From: Euborellia annulipes
Taxonomy: Eukaryota; Arthropoda; Insecta; Dermaptera; Anisolabididae
Reading direction: 5' to 3'
NCBI GenBank assembly: GCA_023213315.1
Contig: JAKCPI010002671.1
Coordinates: 62,001-126,000 of the forward strand
DNA: 64,000 nt
Shown here: positions 53,497 through 63,322 of the stretch, piece by piece
Layout of the letters: the number at the start of each line of letters is the position of its first letter
Position numbering within the stretch: position 1 is the first letter of the stretch
Position numbers and translations under genes: made by a program
Notes under the pieces: generated by a model
Databases searched by the model: none
Told to the model about the DNA's origin: nothing
What the model saw: only the letters and a program-made list of their open reading frames with translations

Positions 53497-53703
53497 GCTC
53501 CTGTCAGCAGGCAACTATCAGCTGAATCATGTCGAAATTTGAACCAGCTGGGTCTTTTGGTTTTTGTTTGACATTCATTAATAGCAGAAGGCTACCTCGT
53601 GATTTGAGAAGAAAAAGTGAATTTTCAGTTTCTATGACAAAAATCCATGAATTGGGATACGAATTGCTTCCTCATCCGCCCTATTCTCCCGATTTAGCCC
53701 CGA
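53497..53703 (+). pseudogene. Mariner transposon fragment, internally deleted and truncated
   Basis: CTCCTGTCAGCAGGCAACTA and CGAAATTTGAACCAGCTGGG match the 5' part of the mariner derivative at 17940-18375. The frame then ends ...IHELGYELLPHPPYSPDLAPS (start of the third catalytic block) and breaks after CCCCGAG. The internal deletion joint is the same as in the other copy. The outer terminal repeat is absent here. A SINE A fragment follows without any gap. Confidence 0.8.
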
Positions 53704-53872
53704 GCCATTTGGAGACCAAATGGCTTAAATAAGAATGCCTGGACCGCCAATAGATATATTAAACATACGAGTATCGTTCAAAGTCTTAAATGGCCTAAGT
53801 TGCCGAAAAGACTGTGTGAATGTGAGAGTGTGAATGAGAAAAAAGTGTTGTGTTTAAAAAAAAAAAAAATAT
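53704..53872 (+). mobile_element. SINE A, 5'-truncated, fused to mariner fragment
   Basis: It begins mid-family at GCCATTTGGAGACCAAATGG. It continues with GAATGCCTGGACCGCCAATA, TTAAATGGCCTAAGTTGCCG and AAAAGACTGTGTGAATGTGA, ending in poly(A). An (AT)n run follows at 53878-53903. Confidence 0.8.
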
Positions 53873-53877
53873 AGGCC

Positions 53878-53903
<26 letters not shown>

Positions 53904-53908
<5 letters not shown>

Positions 53909-55242
53909 CAGAGATTAAATAATGTTTTTTATATTAAAAAAAATATATTTATATTAGGAAAAGCAAAGTGAAATTTCACATAAGTTGATTGTTGGCTTTA
54001 ATTTTTCTTTTTTGAGTCTCACTAAATTAAACAGCTTGATTAGGCTAAAGTTTTTTAATTTCTATTTTTATTCCTAAGCAACATTAATACTTCATTGTAA
54101 ATTTACTGTAAAGCATATACAAGTCTGAGTAACCCAAAGGGCTAAAATAAATTAGGTTATCACAAAACTGTCACCTTCAAATTTAAAATTTCTAAAAAGA
54201 CATGTAAAGTTTTAATTAGACAATAAATTTTCACGAACGTAAGTAAATATTTTGAATTATTTTTATTCTTAATATTAAATCGTTTTTGTACTAAGGACTC
54301 TTAAAAATTATAATTTAATAAACAAAAACTTTTTTCTTTATAAGAAAAAAAATATTTTTGTATATATAAGCCTATAAATTATTCATGTGTAAATATTTCT
54401 TCTATCCATTTTTTTTATCTTAAGCTTTGATTTAACGTTTGTAGAGAAATTATTCTTAAAGAATAAAAAACTCATGTGGAATAAAAAATTTATACACTCA
54501 AAATTGTTATAAAGTACGTTTTATATGGATTTTACTTATAGGCCTATATGAAAAAAGATTTTTCTAATACTTAAACACAAGTTACCGGTACTTTATTTAA
54601 TAAAATGATTAAAGCAATTTTCTCTTTAAAATTTCCTGTAAAAATACTAAAAATAAAATTTAAAATTAGGCCTATATTTCCTATATATAATAAAATAATT
54701 GCAAGAAATATAGAAGAGAAAAAATCTAAAGACGGAAAGGGTTTCTATATAAATGTATTATAATAAAACTAAATTAAAAATATTTTTTTTTTTACTTTAT
54801 GATTAATTGAAATTCCAAGCTTATTAAATGTAATTTTCCCTTCATATATGAAAAATAAACAGCAACTATTTTTGAAAAAAAAAAAACAGATTTATGTTTG
54901 TTTTTAAATAAAAGTTAAAAAATGTCTGACAAAATATAGCTTTTTAATTTTTTATAACTTGTATGTTTTCACTAAAGAAAAAACATACAAAGAATATGAT
55001 TATTTAATGTATATTTTTAATTATACCGTCAAAGAAAAAAGTAAAATAAAAATTATGAATGAAATAAATGAAAACAAGAACAAATTATTCTTGTCAGTAA
55101 GAAATTTACTACAAAGACAAAGAAGAAAAAATTTGAAATACAAGCAAAGAGAAAGACGAAGTATGTTTTGTGCTTGGCTTGCATTATTTCGTATGATATT
55201 TTTGCAAATCACATAAAATAGGTTGATTTATTTAGTTAGTTA
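53904..55242. other. Long AT-rich stretch
   Basis: No element recognised. The 85-codon frame at 54959 has a genuine open run but is Lys/Asn/Arg-rich, with an overlapping antisense frame of 63 codons; I treat it as chance. AGGCCTAT-type strings recur (53871, 54540, 54668). Confidence 0.4.
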
Positions 55243-55412
55243 ATGAGAAAGAGAGAAGTGGGGAGGCGTAATACCGTCGGCCATCTTGCCGAGGGACGCG
55301 CGCTCTCTCTGTCGGCTGATAGGCTCTCTAAAACGGCCATTCGCCGTTTGAGAGCCGCGTCAAATCCCCATGGCGTCAACCAATGGCGACTTTCAATACA
55401 ACTGCTTTTCAA
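55243..55412. promoter_or_regulatory. GC-rich island with YY1/Pho-like site, CCAAT and hairpin
   Basis: CGGCCATCTTGCCGAGG (55277-55293) has a YY1/Pho core. Bases 55322-55356 form a GC-rich hairpin (GGCTCTCTAAAACGGC with GCCGTTTGAGAGCC), and CAACCAATGGCG is CCAAT-box-like. The surrounding 89-codon frame is not convincing. A promoter-type element is the best guess. Confidence 0.3.
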
Positions 55413-55620
55413 ATGTTTATTTATGCTTTTTGATCTTGAAAATCATTGCTTATTAGTATTTAATTCAATCATTTTAATTTTATTTTCAATTGTAAAAGAT
55501 AATCAAAAATGAATAAGTCTGACAATTACTTTGAAATCAATTTATCTTCTAAATATTTAGCTTCAAGTAAGCCTATAAATTATATAAAAATTATATTTAT
55601 ACATTTTGAAGAATTTTATT
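55413..55620. other. AT-rich spacer
   Basis: Nothing recognised. Confidence 0.4.
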
Positions 55621-55800
55621 GCCCTCGGGCTTGGCGTAGGGGTTAGCGTGCTGGCCTTTTATACCAAGGGTGGCGGGTTTGGATCCCAGGCAGTCCGATG
55701 ACCATTTGGATACCAAATGGTTTAAATAAGAATGCCTGGACCCCAAATATATATATTATTAATATAACGGTTATCGTCAGTCATATATGGCCTGAGTTGC
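55621..55800 (+). mobile_element. SINE A, 3'-truncated
   Basis: Complete head GCCCTCGGGCTTGGCGTAGG with A box, B box GGGTTTGGATCCC, AGGCAGTCCGATGACC (with a short deletion of the ATTTTATTTAAG segment), AATGCCTGGACCCCAAATAT and TATATGGCCTGAGTTGC. The GTGTGAATG tail is missing. Confidence 0.85.
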
Positions 55801-57889
55801 AGTATTGAAATTTGGTAGCCGAAAGGAAATAAAAATAATTAGGTAGGCCTATAGAGTAGATATATATTTGATAGGGCTCTTTTTTTAATTATTTTTTCAA
55901 TATCTACCGAGCAAAATATTTTGTTAAATACAGTGAAGTCTTGCTAATCAGGATCTTAAATTAATTAAATATTCTTAAATTTTTTCCAAATAGATAAAAA
56001 ATAATTATACCTTTATCTCTCTTTAATATTGTTACATATTAATATTTGAGAAATAATTCTTGAGAACAAACACCGAACTAATCCGGCATTCTGATAAATA
56101 CAATAAGACAAAACTATTAAAATTATTTTAAAATTTTTATAGAAATTTGTATTTGGAGGATATAAAATAATGATAGCAATTGCATCGCCATCAGATGTTT
56201 GTTAAAAGTTAAGAGGTAAAAGTAAATGATTCGGGTAATCCGGCATTTTCGGAATCGGGCATAGGTTCGGTCTCGGTTAGGCAGGATTAGCAAGACTCTA
56301 TACTGTTAGAAAACTATTTTTAGAATCAACTTAATCCTTGCTTTATTTAAAAAAAAAGTAGGTAGAAATTGAAAATTTCCATCTTTTTAAAATTCTAATA
56401 AATAAAGAAATAATGAAAGAGAGCTAAAGTATTTATTTATTTATTTAAAATAAAGAACAGATAAGTGACTACTCATTTTGCATTGTATATGTCTCTTATT
56501 ATCTTAATAGTTTCTAGTTTATTATTCTTTCTTTAAATATATAAATCTATATACTTTTTGTCACCTTGACCTGTATTTGTATTTAAATAATAATATTAAT
56601 AAATGCTAGGATTCAAACAAAAATAATAAATTAATGTATTCAAAATTTAATTTATGTCAAGGTTTAAAAAATTATTTTGCACCACAAATTTATTTTTTTG
56701 ACTTACTAATCCCACATTTATTTTGACTTTGAATATAATTATATCCGATCTAAGAGAGGCTATTTTTGTTTATAAGTAATAAATTAACTATGCTAGGCCG
56801 ATTATAAAATTTCATCACAACTGAGAAAAACTCTCACCAGCTGAGTTTGATCTATAAATTATTTAGGCCTATTTTGATTATAAAAGTAATAAAATATAAC
56901 TTAATCAACCAACCCTTTCCGATCCTAAGGGAAAGGAAATTTTAGACCCCATTTTCGAAAAATATTTATGACTCAAGCATAGATAAAATATTTGCTATAT
57001 TTTTGAGAAAACAATAAATAGTAATAATTATTTTTTTTTGTTTTTCATTGATTTATTAAGCTAATCAATTCAGTAATTTTTTAATATAATTTATTAATAT
57101 ATTATATTATAAATGTAATGGTTAAAGTTGTTTAAAAAAGGAAAAAATTAAAATAAAATAATATAAACTTTTTATGTTTAACTCGGACAATGAAAAACTG
57201 GAAAGAAATTAATTTTAATATAGACATTTTAATGTTAATAGTAATTAAAATTTAGCTCATTACCTATAGGCGAAAAATATTAAAATAAATAAAAATTTCA
57301 ATCAGGAAGAATTATTTATCACTATTTTATTCAATTTCTATAGCCTACATTTTTGTTTTTTTTTTGCTTTTTATTTGGTTTTGTTTTGTTGTAATTGTTT
57401 AAATTTGTGTTGTTGGACCTAGCCACCGAGGACTGGTGCCTCTAAGCGGGTCCTTAATAATTTTATTTATTTATTTATACAATAAAAAAAATTAAAAAAA
57501 AATTCTGGTTGCGCTCGCCCTCATCTCCCCACCACCTCAAAGAAAATTTCAAATTTTAAAAAAGAATGCGCTTCAGAGGAAAGAAAATTTTTTTTTCATG
57601 ACCAATTAGAAGTCTAAAGGCCGCTCAAGAAAATCTTAAATATTCTTTTTATTTTTTTTGAAACTTTTAGAGTTGGGGCAATCTTTTAAAAATAATTTAA
57701 TATTTTTTTTATTAGGAATTTATGATTGAAAAGTTTAAAGGATCCGGTCCCTGGAGATTTATCCCCCTCTGTCTGCGCCCCTGCCGAAACTTCTAACTTT
57801 AAAATAATCAAGACAAAGCATTGATCGAATTTTTTTTTTTTAATCACTAGTTTTTTTTTTAATATTCCCAAGCGTTAGAGATATACAGT
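55801..57889. other. Long AT-rich stretch
   Basis: No gene or defined element. Mixed patches at 57417-57460 and 57500-57560 are unique. AATCCGGCATT strings at 56082 and 56236 are a weak pair. Confidence 0.4.
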
Positions 57890-57987
57890 AAATAATAACT
57901 GATAATTATACATTTGAAAATGTTTATTTCTTACGTAATAGATAATAACAAAATTATTTTCAAATGTATAATTATCAGTTATTATTT
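57890..57987. repeat. Perfect 32-bp inverted repeat, 34-bp loop
   Basis: The arms 57890-57921 and 57956-57987 are exact complements (outer AAATAATAACTGATAATTAT). A perfect stem this long in AT-rich DNA is unusual. A MITE remnant or small-RNA hairpin are possible. Confidence 0.6.
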
Positions 57988-58764
57988 ATTTATTTATTCA
58001 TTGACACTTTTATTTATTATCTAAGAAGAAAATAATTAAATATTTATGAACATAAAAAATTTGCAATTTTTTTTTAATTAATTAAAAAAAAAAATTATCT
58101 AATAATTCTTCTTCTTTTTTTCTTTTATAATATAATCTTAATAAATTTATTTGATCGTAGTTAAATAAAAAAAAAAAAAAAACATCAGGTTTCGCATTAA
58201 TTTACTTTTTAATATTATCATTTAAATGAATAAATTTTAACTTTTCTCTCTTTCGCTCGTTCTAACCATTTTTTTTTTTTTTAATGAAATTGTGTAATTT
58301 ATAACTTACTTTTTATTTTAATTGGGTAATTTTTAAGGTGATTAAAAAAATGAGAGAACAGGTGGACCATCAAACAATGGGAATATCCATTATACCATGT
58401 TACTTTTTTATTTATTAGTTAATTAATTAGTATTTTTACTATTATATTCTTTATAAATGGTTATTATTACAATTTTGTATTAAGATATAGGCTACATACT
58501 TGATTTAATTTTTTTCTGATTTTCTATTGTTTTAATTTTTATTTAATTAATTTGAGAAATATGTATTTATTTTGTAGACGTTTTGGCCCAATGGCGTGTG
58601 GCTAAACGGACGAAATAAAAAAAAAATTATTTAAATATTTATTGGTACGGTAATAAAAATTTTCTGCCCTCAGAGCCTTTATCGTTAGACATCCAATTAA
58701 AAAAAAAATTCGTAAATAAATATAATGTATATATAAATTATTAAAATGCCTTTAAATCTTTAAT
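57988..58764. other. AT-rich stretch with tail-like motif
   Basis: On the minus strand 58612-58570 reads AGCCACACGCCATTGGGCCA then AAACGTCTACAAAATAAATA, the strongest match to a retroelement 3' tail of the six similar loci. Otherwise featureless. Confidence 0.45.
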
Positions 58765-59022
58765 GCCCTCAGGCTTGGCGTGGTTGGTAGCGCGCCCGCC
58801 CAGTATACCAAGGGTCGAGGGTTCGAATCACAGGCAGTGCGATGATTTTATTTATGCCATTTGGATACCAAATGGCTTAAATAAGAATGCCTGGACCCCC
58901 AAAAGATATATTTACAAATAACGGGTATTGTACAAAGTCTTAAATGGCCTGAGTTGCCGAAAAGACTGTGTGTATGAATGTGAGTGTGAATGGGAAAAAA
59001 GTGTGAGTGTTAAAAAAAAAAA
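58765..59022 (+). mobile_element. SINE A, full length
   Basis: Head GCCCTCAGGCTTGGCGTGGT with GGTAGCGCGCCCGCC, B box GAGGGTTCGAATC, AGTGCGATGATTTTATTTAT, the GCCATTTGG pair, CCTGGACCCCCAAAAGATAT, GTCTTAAATGGCCTGAGTTG and a GTGAGTGTGAATGGG tail with poly(A). Its B box is closest to a canonical tRNA. Confidence 0.9.
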
Positions 59023-59687
59023 TCCTTTTAATAATACCCTAGTTATTATTATAGGTGTGAAGTTTAGGCCAATTCGCCAAAATGGCATACAAATGCCAAA
59101 GGCCAATAAATAAATAGTTTAGGCCAATTTCAAGTATTAGAGTAAAAATGTGTATGTTCCCATGTGCTAACTTACGACCATATAAAAGAAAGACAATAGC
59201 TCATTGTGATCTTTTTTAAATTAAAATCAATTTAATTTTAGTTAAAAAATTATTAAACTCCAAAAAACACACAAAAAAAAAACATTTAATATTCATAGTA
59301 ATTTCTATTAAGTAAAATACTTCATTTCTTAATTAAATTATACTATAATAAATAAATAGTACACTTTGATAATTCCCATTATTATTATTATTATCTAAAA
59401 ATGCGTTAATTCTCTTCACGTATTTTGCCACTTTAAATATTTTAATATCGTTATAAAAATTAATTTTATTTCGTCATATGAAATAACATTAAGGCATAAA
59501 ATAAAATTTCATTGCACATTGTGCGGTAAGAAGGCTAGAAAAAACTAACATTTATTCGTTCATTTTGACTTTTATTATTTATTTATTTAAACACCCTTTT
59601 TTTTTATTATTAAAAAAGAAAAAAGTGTATTTTAGTCCTAATGAATGGTATAATAATTATTGTTATTGTATTGTTTAAAGATCAAGT
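59023..59687. other. AT-rich spacer
   Basis: Duplicated TTTAGGCCAATT strings at 59063 and 59118. No gene. Confidence 0.4.
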
Positions 59688-59838
59688 CACCTCGGAGCAG
59701 AGAAAGAGGTCTCACTTCACGTTGAAGAGGTCAGTGAGATCGCGTTTAGGCGATAAAATTTATTTAAATTTAATTATGTAAATATGAATTGAGTCGAAAT
59801 GGCCTCAGATGCCAAAAACACTTTAAAATAAAAATATT
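59688..59838 (+). mobile_element. SINE B, diverged
   Basis: TCACCTCGGAGCAGAGAAAG at the A-box position, GTGAGATCGCG, ATTTATTTAAATTTAATTAT, GAGTCGAAATGGCCTCAGAT and GCCAAAAACAC with an A-rich end. Confidence 0.6.
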
Positions 59839-59894
59839 GTTTAAAATTCTCCTTTAATAAATAACCTAAATAATTTTTAAGATATTTCTTTATT

Positions 59895-59982
59895 ACTCTC
59901 TCTTATCCTATATATGAAATATATATAGAGAGAAAGTATTGCGATCATGTCAAAAATTCGATGTCGAGATTTTTTGTATAAA
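59895..59982 (+). repeat. Family X terminus
   Basis: TTACTCTCTCTTATCC, ATATATAGAGAGAAAGTATT and GTCAAAAATTCGATGTCGAG. The copy stops abruptly at AGATTTTTTG. Confidence 0.65.
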
Positions 59983-60263
59983 TACTGTATCTATAAAAAT
60001 TCAATCACTCAGTTCATCTCTACCGTCAACACATAATTAATCTTACCTAATCAAGCTCATCAAAGTGTAATGATTAGAATAATTCATTTACAATAATAAC
60101 AGGCGATTATCTTCTATATATACAATAGTGGAGTGTCCGTCCGTCTGTCACGCTCTGTTTGACCAACTTCCCGTTGGAATTTTGATACGAAATTTTGCCA
60201 CTTTAGGCCACTAGAGGACGTTATGGAGAGTCGAGAAAAAATACTAGGGTCCCAAAATGTATT
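59983..60263. other. AT-rich spacer
   Basis: No element recognised apart from a moderately complex patch at 60115-60250. Confidence 0.35.
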
Positions 60264-60531
60264 ACTTTTTTTAAAATTCACACTTTTTTCCCATTCACCC
60301 TCACATTCACACACACACACATACACACAGTCTTTTCGGCAACTTAGACCATATAAAACTTGACGATAACCGTTATTTCTTGAAAATATATATTGGGGGT
60401 CCAGGCATTTTTATTTAAGTCATTTGGTATCCAAATGGCTTAAATAAAATCATCGCACTGCCTGGGATCCGAACCCTCGACCCTTGGTATACAAGGCAGG
60501 CTCGCTACCAACTACGTCAAGCCCGAGGGGC
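60264..60531 (-). mobile_element. SINE A, reverse, full length
   Basis: On the minus strand: GCCCCTCGGGCTTGACGTAG, GTTGGTAGCGAGCCTGCC, B box GAGGGTTCGGATCCC, AGTGCGATGATTTTATTTAA, GCCTGGACCCCCAATATATA, GTTGCCGAAAAGACTGTGTG, ending in A-rich sequence. ACTTTTT flanks both sides. Confidence 0.85.
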
Positions 60532-60716
60532 ACTTTTTGAGTTATTAATTTCTAAAGTTACTATTTCTCCCATATATTTTCCATAGGAAATGTCTAGAGA
60601 AATATTTGTGTATTCTTTGCATTTATGTATTCTATGAATGTAAACAAATCCCCAAGCAGACACTGGATTGGAATATTAATAATTTTCTTTCCATAATTAA
60701 GAAAATGCCCTCGGGC

Positions 60717-60818
60717 TTGGCGTAGTTGGTAGTGCGCTTGCCTTGTATACAAAAGGTCGAGGGTTCGGATCCCAGGTATTCCGATGATTTTATTTAAGCC
60801 ATTTGAATATCAAATGGC
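60717..60818 (+). mobile_element. SINE A head, abruptly truncated
   Basis: GCCCTCGGGCTTGGCGTAGT, GGTAGTGCGCTTGCC, B box GAGGGTTCGGATCCC, then GATGATTTTATTTAAGCC to CAAATGGC. At 60819 it changes without transition into a G run and GC-rich sequence. Confidence 0.8.
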
Positions 60819-60890
60819 GGGGGGGGGTGCCTTCCTGGTTAGGCGCAATCTCCGTTGAAGGCGGGCGCCGCAGCCGCGGCTAGTTAATTC
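60819..60890. other. GC-rich patch after SINE break
   Basis: A G run followed by GTTGAAGGCGGGCGCCGCAG, then AT-rich DNA. No identity found; it may be part of another element or a join in the assembly. Confidence 0.35.
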
Positions 60891-61439
60891 TAAATATCAC
60901 ACGCAGATAAGATTTCAAGAGATTTATTCGAAGAAGACTTCCATGAACAAGCAAGAAATTCTACCGAGTAACAACAGAAAGAGACACAATTTCTTCAGGA
61001 GAGAATTTAAATACGTAAATAAATGTCACTAAAAGTCATCGATATTAATTTTCTTCTCTAATTTAAAGTCAAAATATTCTTAGCAGCCAAAACTTATTCA
61101 AAATTGAAAATAGATATATGTTAAATAAGAAAGGAGTAAAAATGTTTACAAAAAATTTAAAAACGAAAATCTCTTCAATTTTTTAAATAAATGCACTTAT
61201 CAACAATTTAAAAATTAGCTCTTGCACTAGTCTTTCTGACATTGTTCGTAAATTCCCTTTTTTTTACGGTTAATTTAATCCGGTGGTTTTTTCTCTTGTC
61301 CATAAATTTCAAAACACGAAACAAAACACAAAAAAAAAAAAGAAAACAAATGTAACGCAAATCATTGAGTTTTAAATTAAGAAGATGCTTAAAATTGATT
61401 ACAAAATTCAGTCTGTTCGCAGTATTTTAACTTGATCAT
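60891..61439. other. AT-rich spacer
   Basis: Bases 60900-61030 are A/G-rich with AAGAGATTTATTCGAAGAAG, unique here. No gene. Confidence 0.35.
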
Positions 61440-61604
61440 TAAGTTTAAATCTAGCATGCGGAGGAAATGGAAATTAATTGCGGGGGTGGAATCCGTATCC
61501 CCACCACATCGTCTCCAAAATCGCGTTTCTTCATGGCTCTTTAATCCTTAAAAATAGATCAAGAGAGAAAAAAAGAATAAATACAAGAAAAAACAAAAAC
61601 TCAC
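61440..61604. other. Mixed-composition flank of exon candidate
   Basis: Would be the 5' part of an intron on the minus strand. It contains CGGGGGTGGAATCCG and no further signal. Confidence 0.3.
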
Positions 61605-61986
61605 CTGAAATTTGTGTCCCGTGTGTGTGTCGCGTGTTAAATTTCGACTGACTGACCCTTTAGGGCCTAAAATCGACAGACTGCCCTCCCACCGACCCTG
61701 GTGACCTCGAGATTTTTCGACCAGAAAGGTCCTTTTTTCCCGCAAAAAATAAATAAAATAAAAAACGGAAGCTCTCGTTTCTACCCTTTGGCAAGTTAAA
61801 CGGTCCTCGAAGGTTATCCGGGAAGGGCTGTAAACCTTGGGCGCTATAAACAGGAGCTGTTCCTGTTTGAGCCCTTCGAGCCCAATAAAAAGCATCCCAT
61901 GTGTTCCGTTCCGCCTTCGCCCTACCTGCTAATAACCACCCTGGAGCCCTAAGGAAATTCGCCATTCCCCATTGGAGCTTATTCAT
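61605..61986 (-). CDS. Candidate minus-strand exon with perfect CAG/GTGAGT donor
   Basis: On the minus strand a GC-richer unique block ends at AAATTTCAG/GTGAGTTTTTG (exon edge 61605), an ideal donor. A frame from the ATG at 61895 covers 97 codons to the donor in phase 0 (MLFIGLEGLKQEQLLFIAPK at the start, TRDTHTGHKFQ at the end). A second frame from ATG 61986 (MNKLQWGMANFLRAPGWLLA) stays open for 108 codons in another phase. Neither has a recognised domain or signal peptide. The block may be a first coding exon, a 5'-UTR exon or a lncRNA exon. Confidence 0.3.
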
Positions 61987-62227
61987 CCGATTTTAATCTC
62001 TGATTTGAATTTTTATGATTATTCTCTGCTATTTTTTTTTATCTCTTTGGGTTATTAATTATTCAAAAAAGATATAATAATAATAATTCCATACCATTAA
62101 GAAACATATTCAGATGAAGCCATCATCATATAAACAAACATCTCATTTGAAATTAATGTTTATTAGAGAAATTAATCCAATAAAAATGATAGATTTTGAA
62201 TTTGATTAAAAATAAATTTACCCGTTC
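61987..62227. other. AT-rich spacer
   Basis: Nothing recognised. Confidence 0.4.
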
Positions 62228-62312
62228 CTGTTTGATTACTGAAAGGTAGGCAGCCCAAATGACCATGACACTAATGGAATTTTCGATTAAATACTCATCT
62301 AGTCAGGTATTG
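62228..62312 (+). repeat. Family Z arm
   Basis: GATTACTGAAAGGTAGGCAG, CCCAAATGACC and GGAATTTTCGATTAAATACT match the right arm at 29725-29790 and the copy at 47275. Confidence 0.5.
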
Positions 62313-62642
62313 TTTAAGAACACGTGCCTTGTTAAGGAGAGGGTCCTTAAAGGATTAGTTTTTCAAATTTTTTCTTTTTCTTTAAAAAAAGTTATCCTTC
62401 ACATTTAATCAATATCTATAAAGATAGCAAAATTAGCAAATTAGAGCAAAAAATCTCTTTAATGACTCAATATAAAAAGGCTTTGATTATAAAATAAATT
62501 TTAATTATTTATAAATAAGCTTAATTATGATTTAATAATTTTAATAAAATGACACATGCCCCACTTCTGAGGCGTGTCCAATATTGGTACTTGTCGTATC
62601 AAAGTAAATTCAGACCTCAATGGAGAGAGAAGGTCCCGCAAA
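62313..62642. other. AT-rich spacer
   Basis: Nothing recognised. Confidence 0.4.
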
Positions 62643-63322
62643 TTGGTCTGTCAGTGTGTAACGATTTTTAGCATGAAGGAATTGAGCTACCGGATTGAAA
62701 TTTTATATTTAAGTTAGGTACCGTCCCGGACACTCAAAATAAGCTTTTGAAAAATCGGCCAAAAAGTATTAGTACTTTATTAATGTACTTTTTTAGTTTT
62801 TTTTTCGATTTTCTCAAAATTTCCTCGACCAAAATTTTTTTAAAATTCTAAAATCAATTATTTTTTAGATGCTCTTTAAAATGTATATTTTCATTTTGCC
62901 CTAAAAGGGTTTTGAAGTACACTTTACTGATGTAGTAGTTCAGATTTTTCAAATACATTTTCCGGCTCTTCCTTCCATAGAGCCAATGTTAAATCCCTAT
63001 GGGGGATTTGCATGTTAATTTCGATTCAACAGGGCATCTTTGGAACTTTTTATACAAAAAAATGTTTTCCAATTCTTATGAAATTTTGTATTTATTCAGG
63101 ATTCTCTATTGTGTATAAAATGTCCAAATATGAGATTAAAATTTTGAAAAATAACCATAGTTTATTTCAAGGAGTCAACATTTAAAATGCAAGTTTGAAA
63201 CTAAGGTGCTATCGGAAACTAAATATATCTCGACAGAAAAAATCTGGTGTGGCCAGCACGGTGCACAACTTTCTCTTACCTTTCGGTTGTGTGCTGTGTG
63301 CCAGTCACACCAGATTTTTTTA
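62643..63322. repeat. Foldback family X, subtype 2, left-arm orientation
   Basis: GCATGAAGGAATTGAGCTAC, TTATTAATGTACTTTTTTAG and TTTAGATGCTCTTTAAAATG follow the left arm of the 37 kb copy. After CACTTTACTGATG it switches to the subtype-2 module (63065-63235, reverse of 6417-6573). It ends with the central hairpin AAAATCTGGTGTGGCCAGCA...CACAACTTTCTCTTACC...GTCACACCAGATTTTTTT. Confidence 0.75.

Noticed and set aside
54959..55216. 85-codon plus-strand frame
   Set aside because: Lys/Asn/Arg/Glu-rich composition expected from AT-rich DNA, with an overlapping antisense frame; no domain or splice support.
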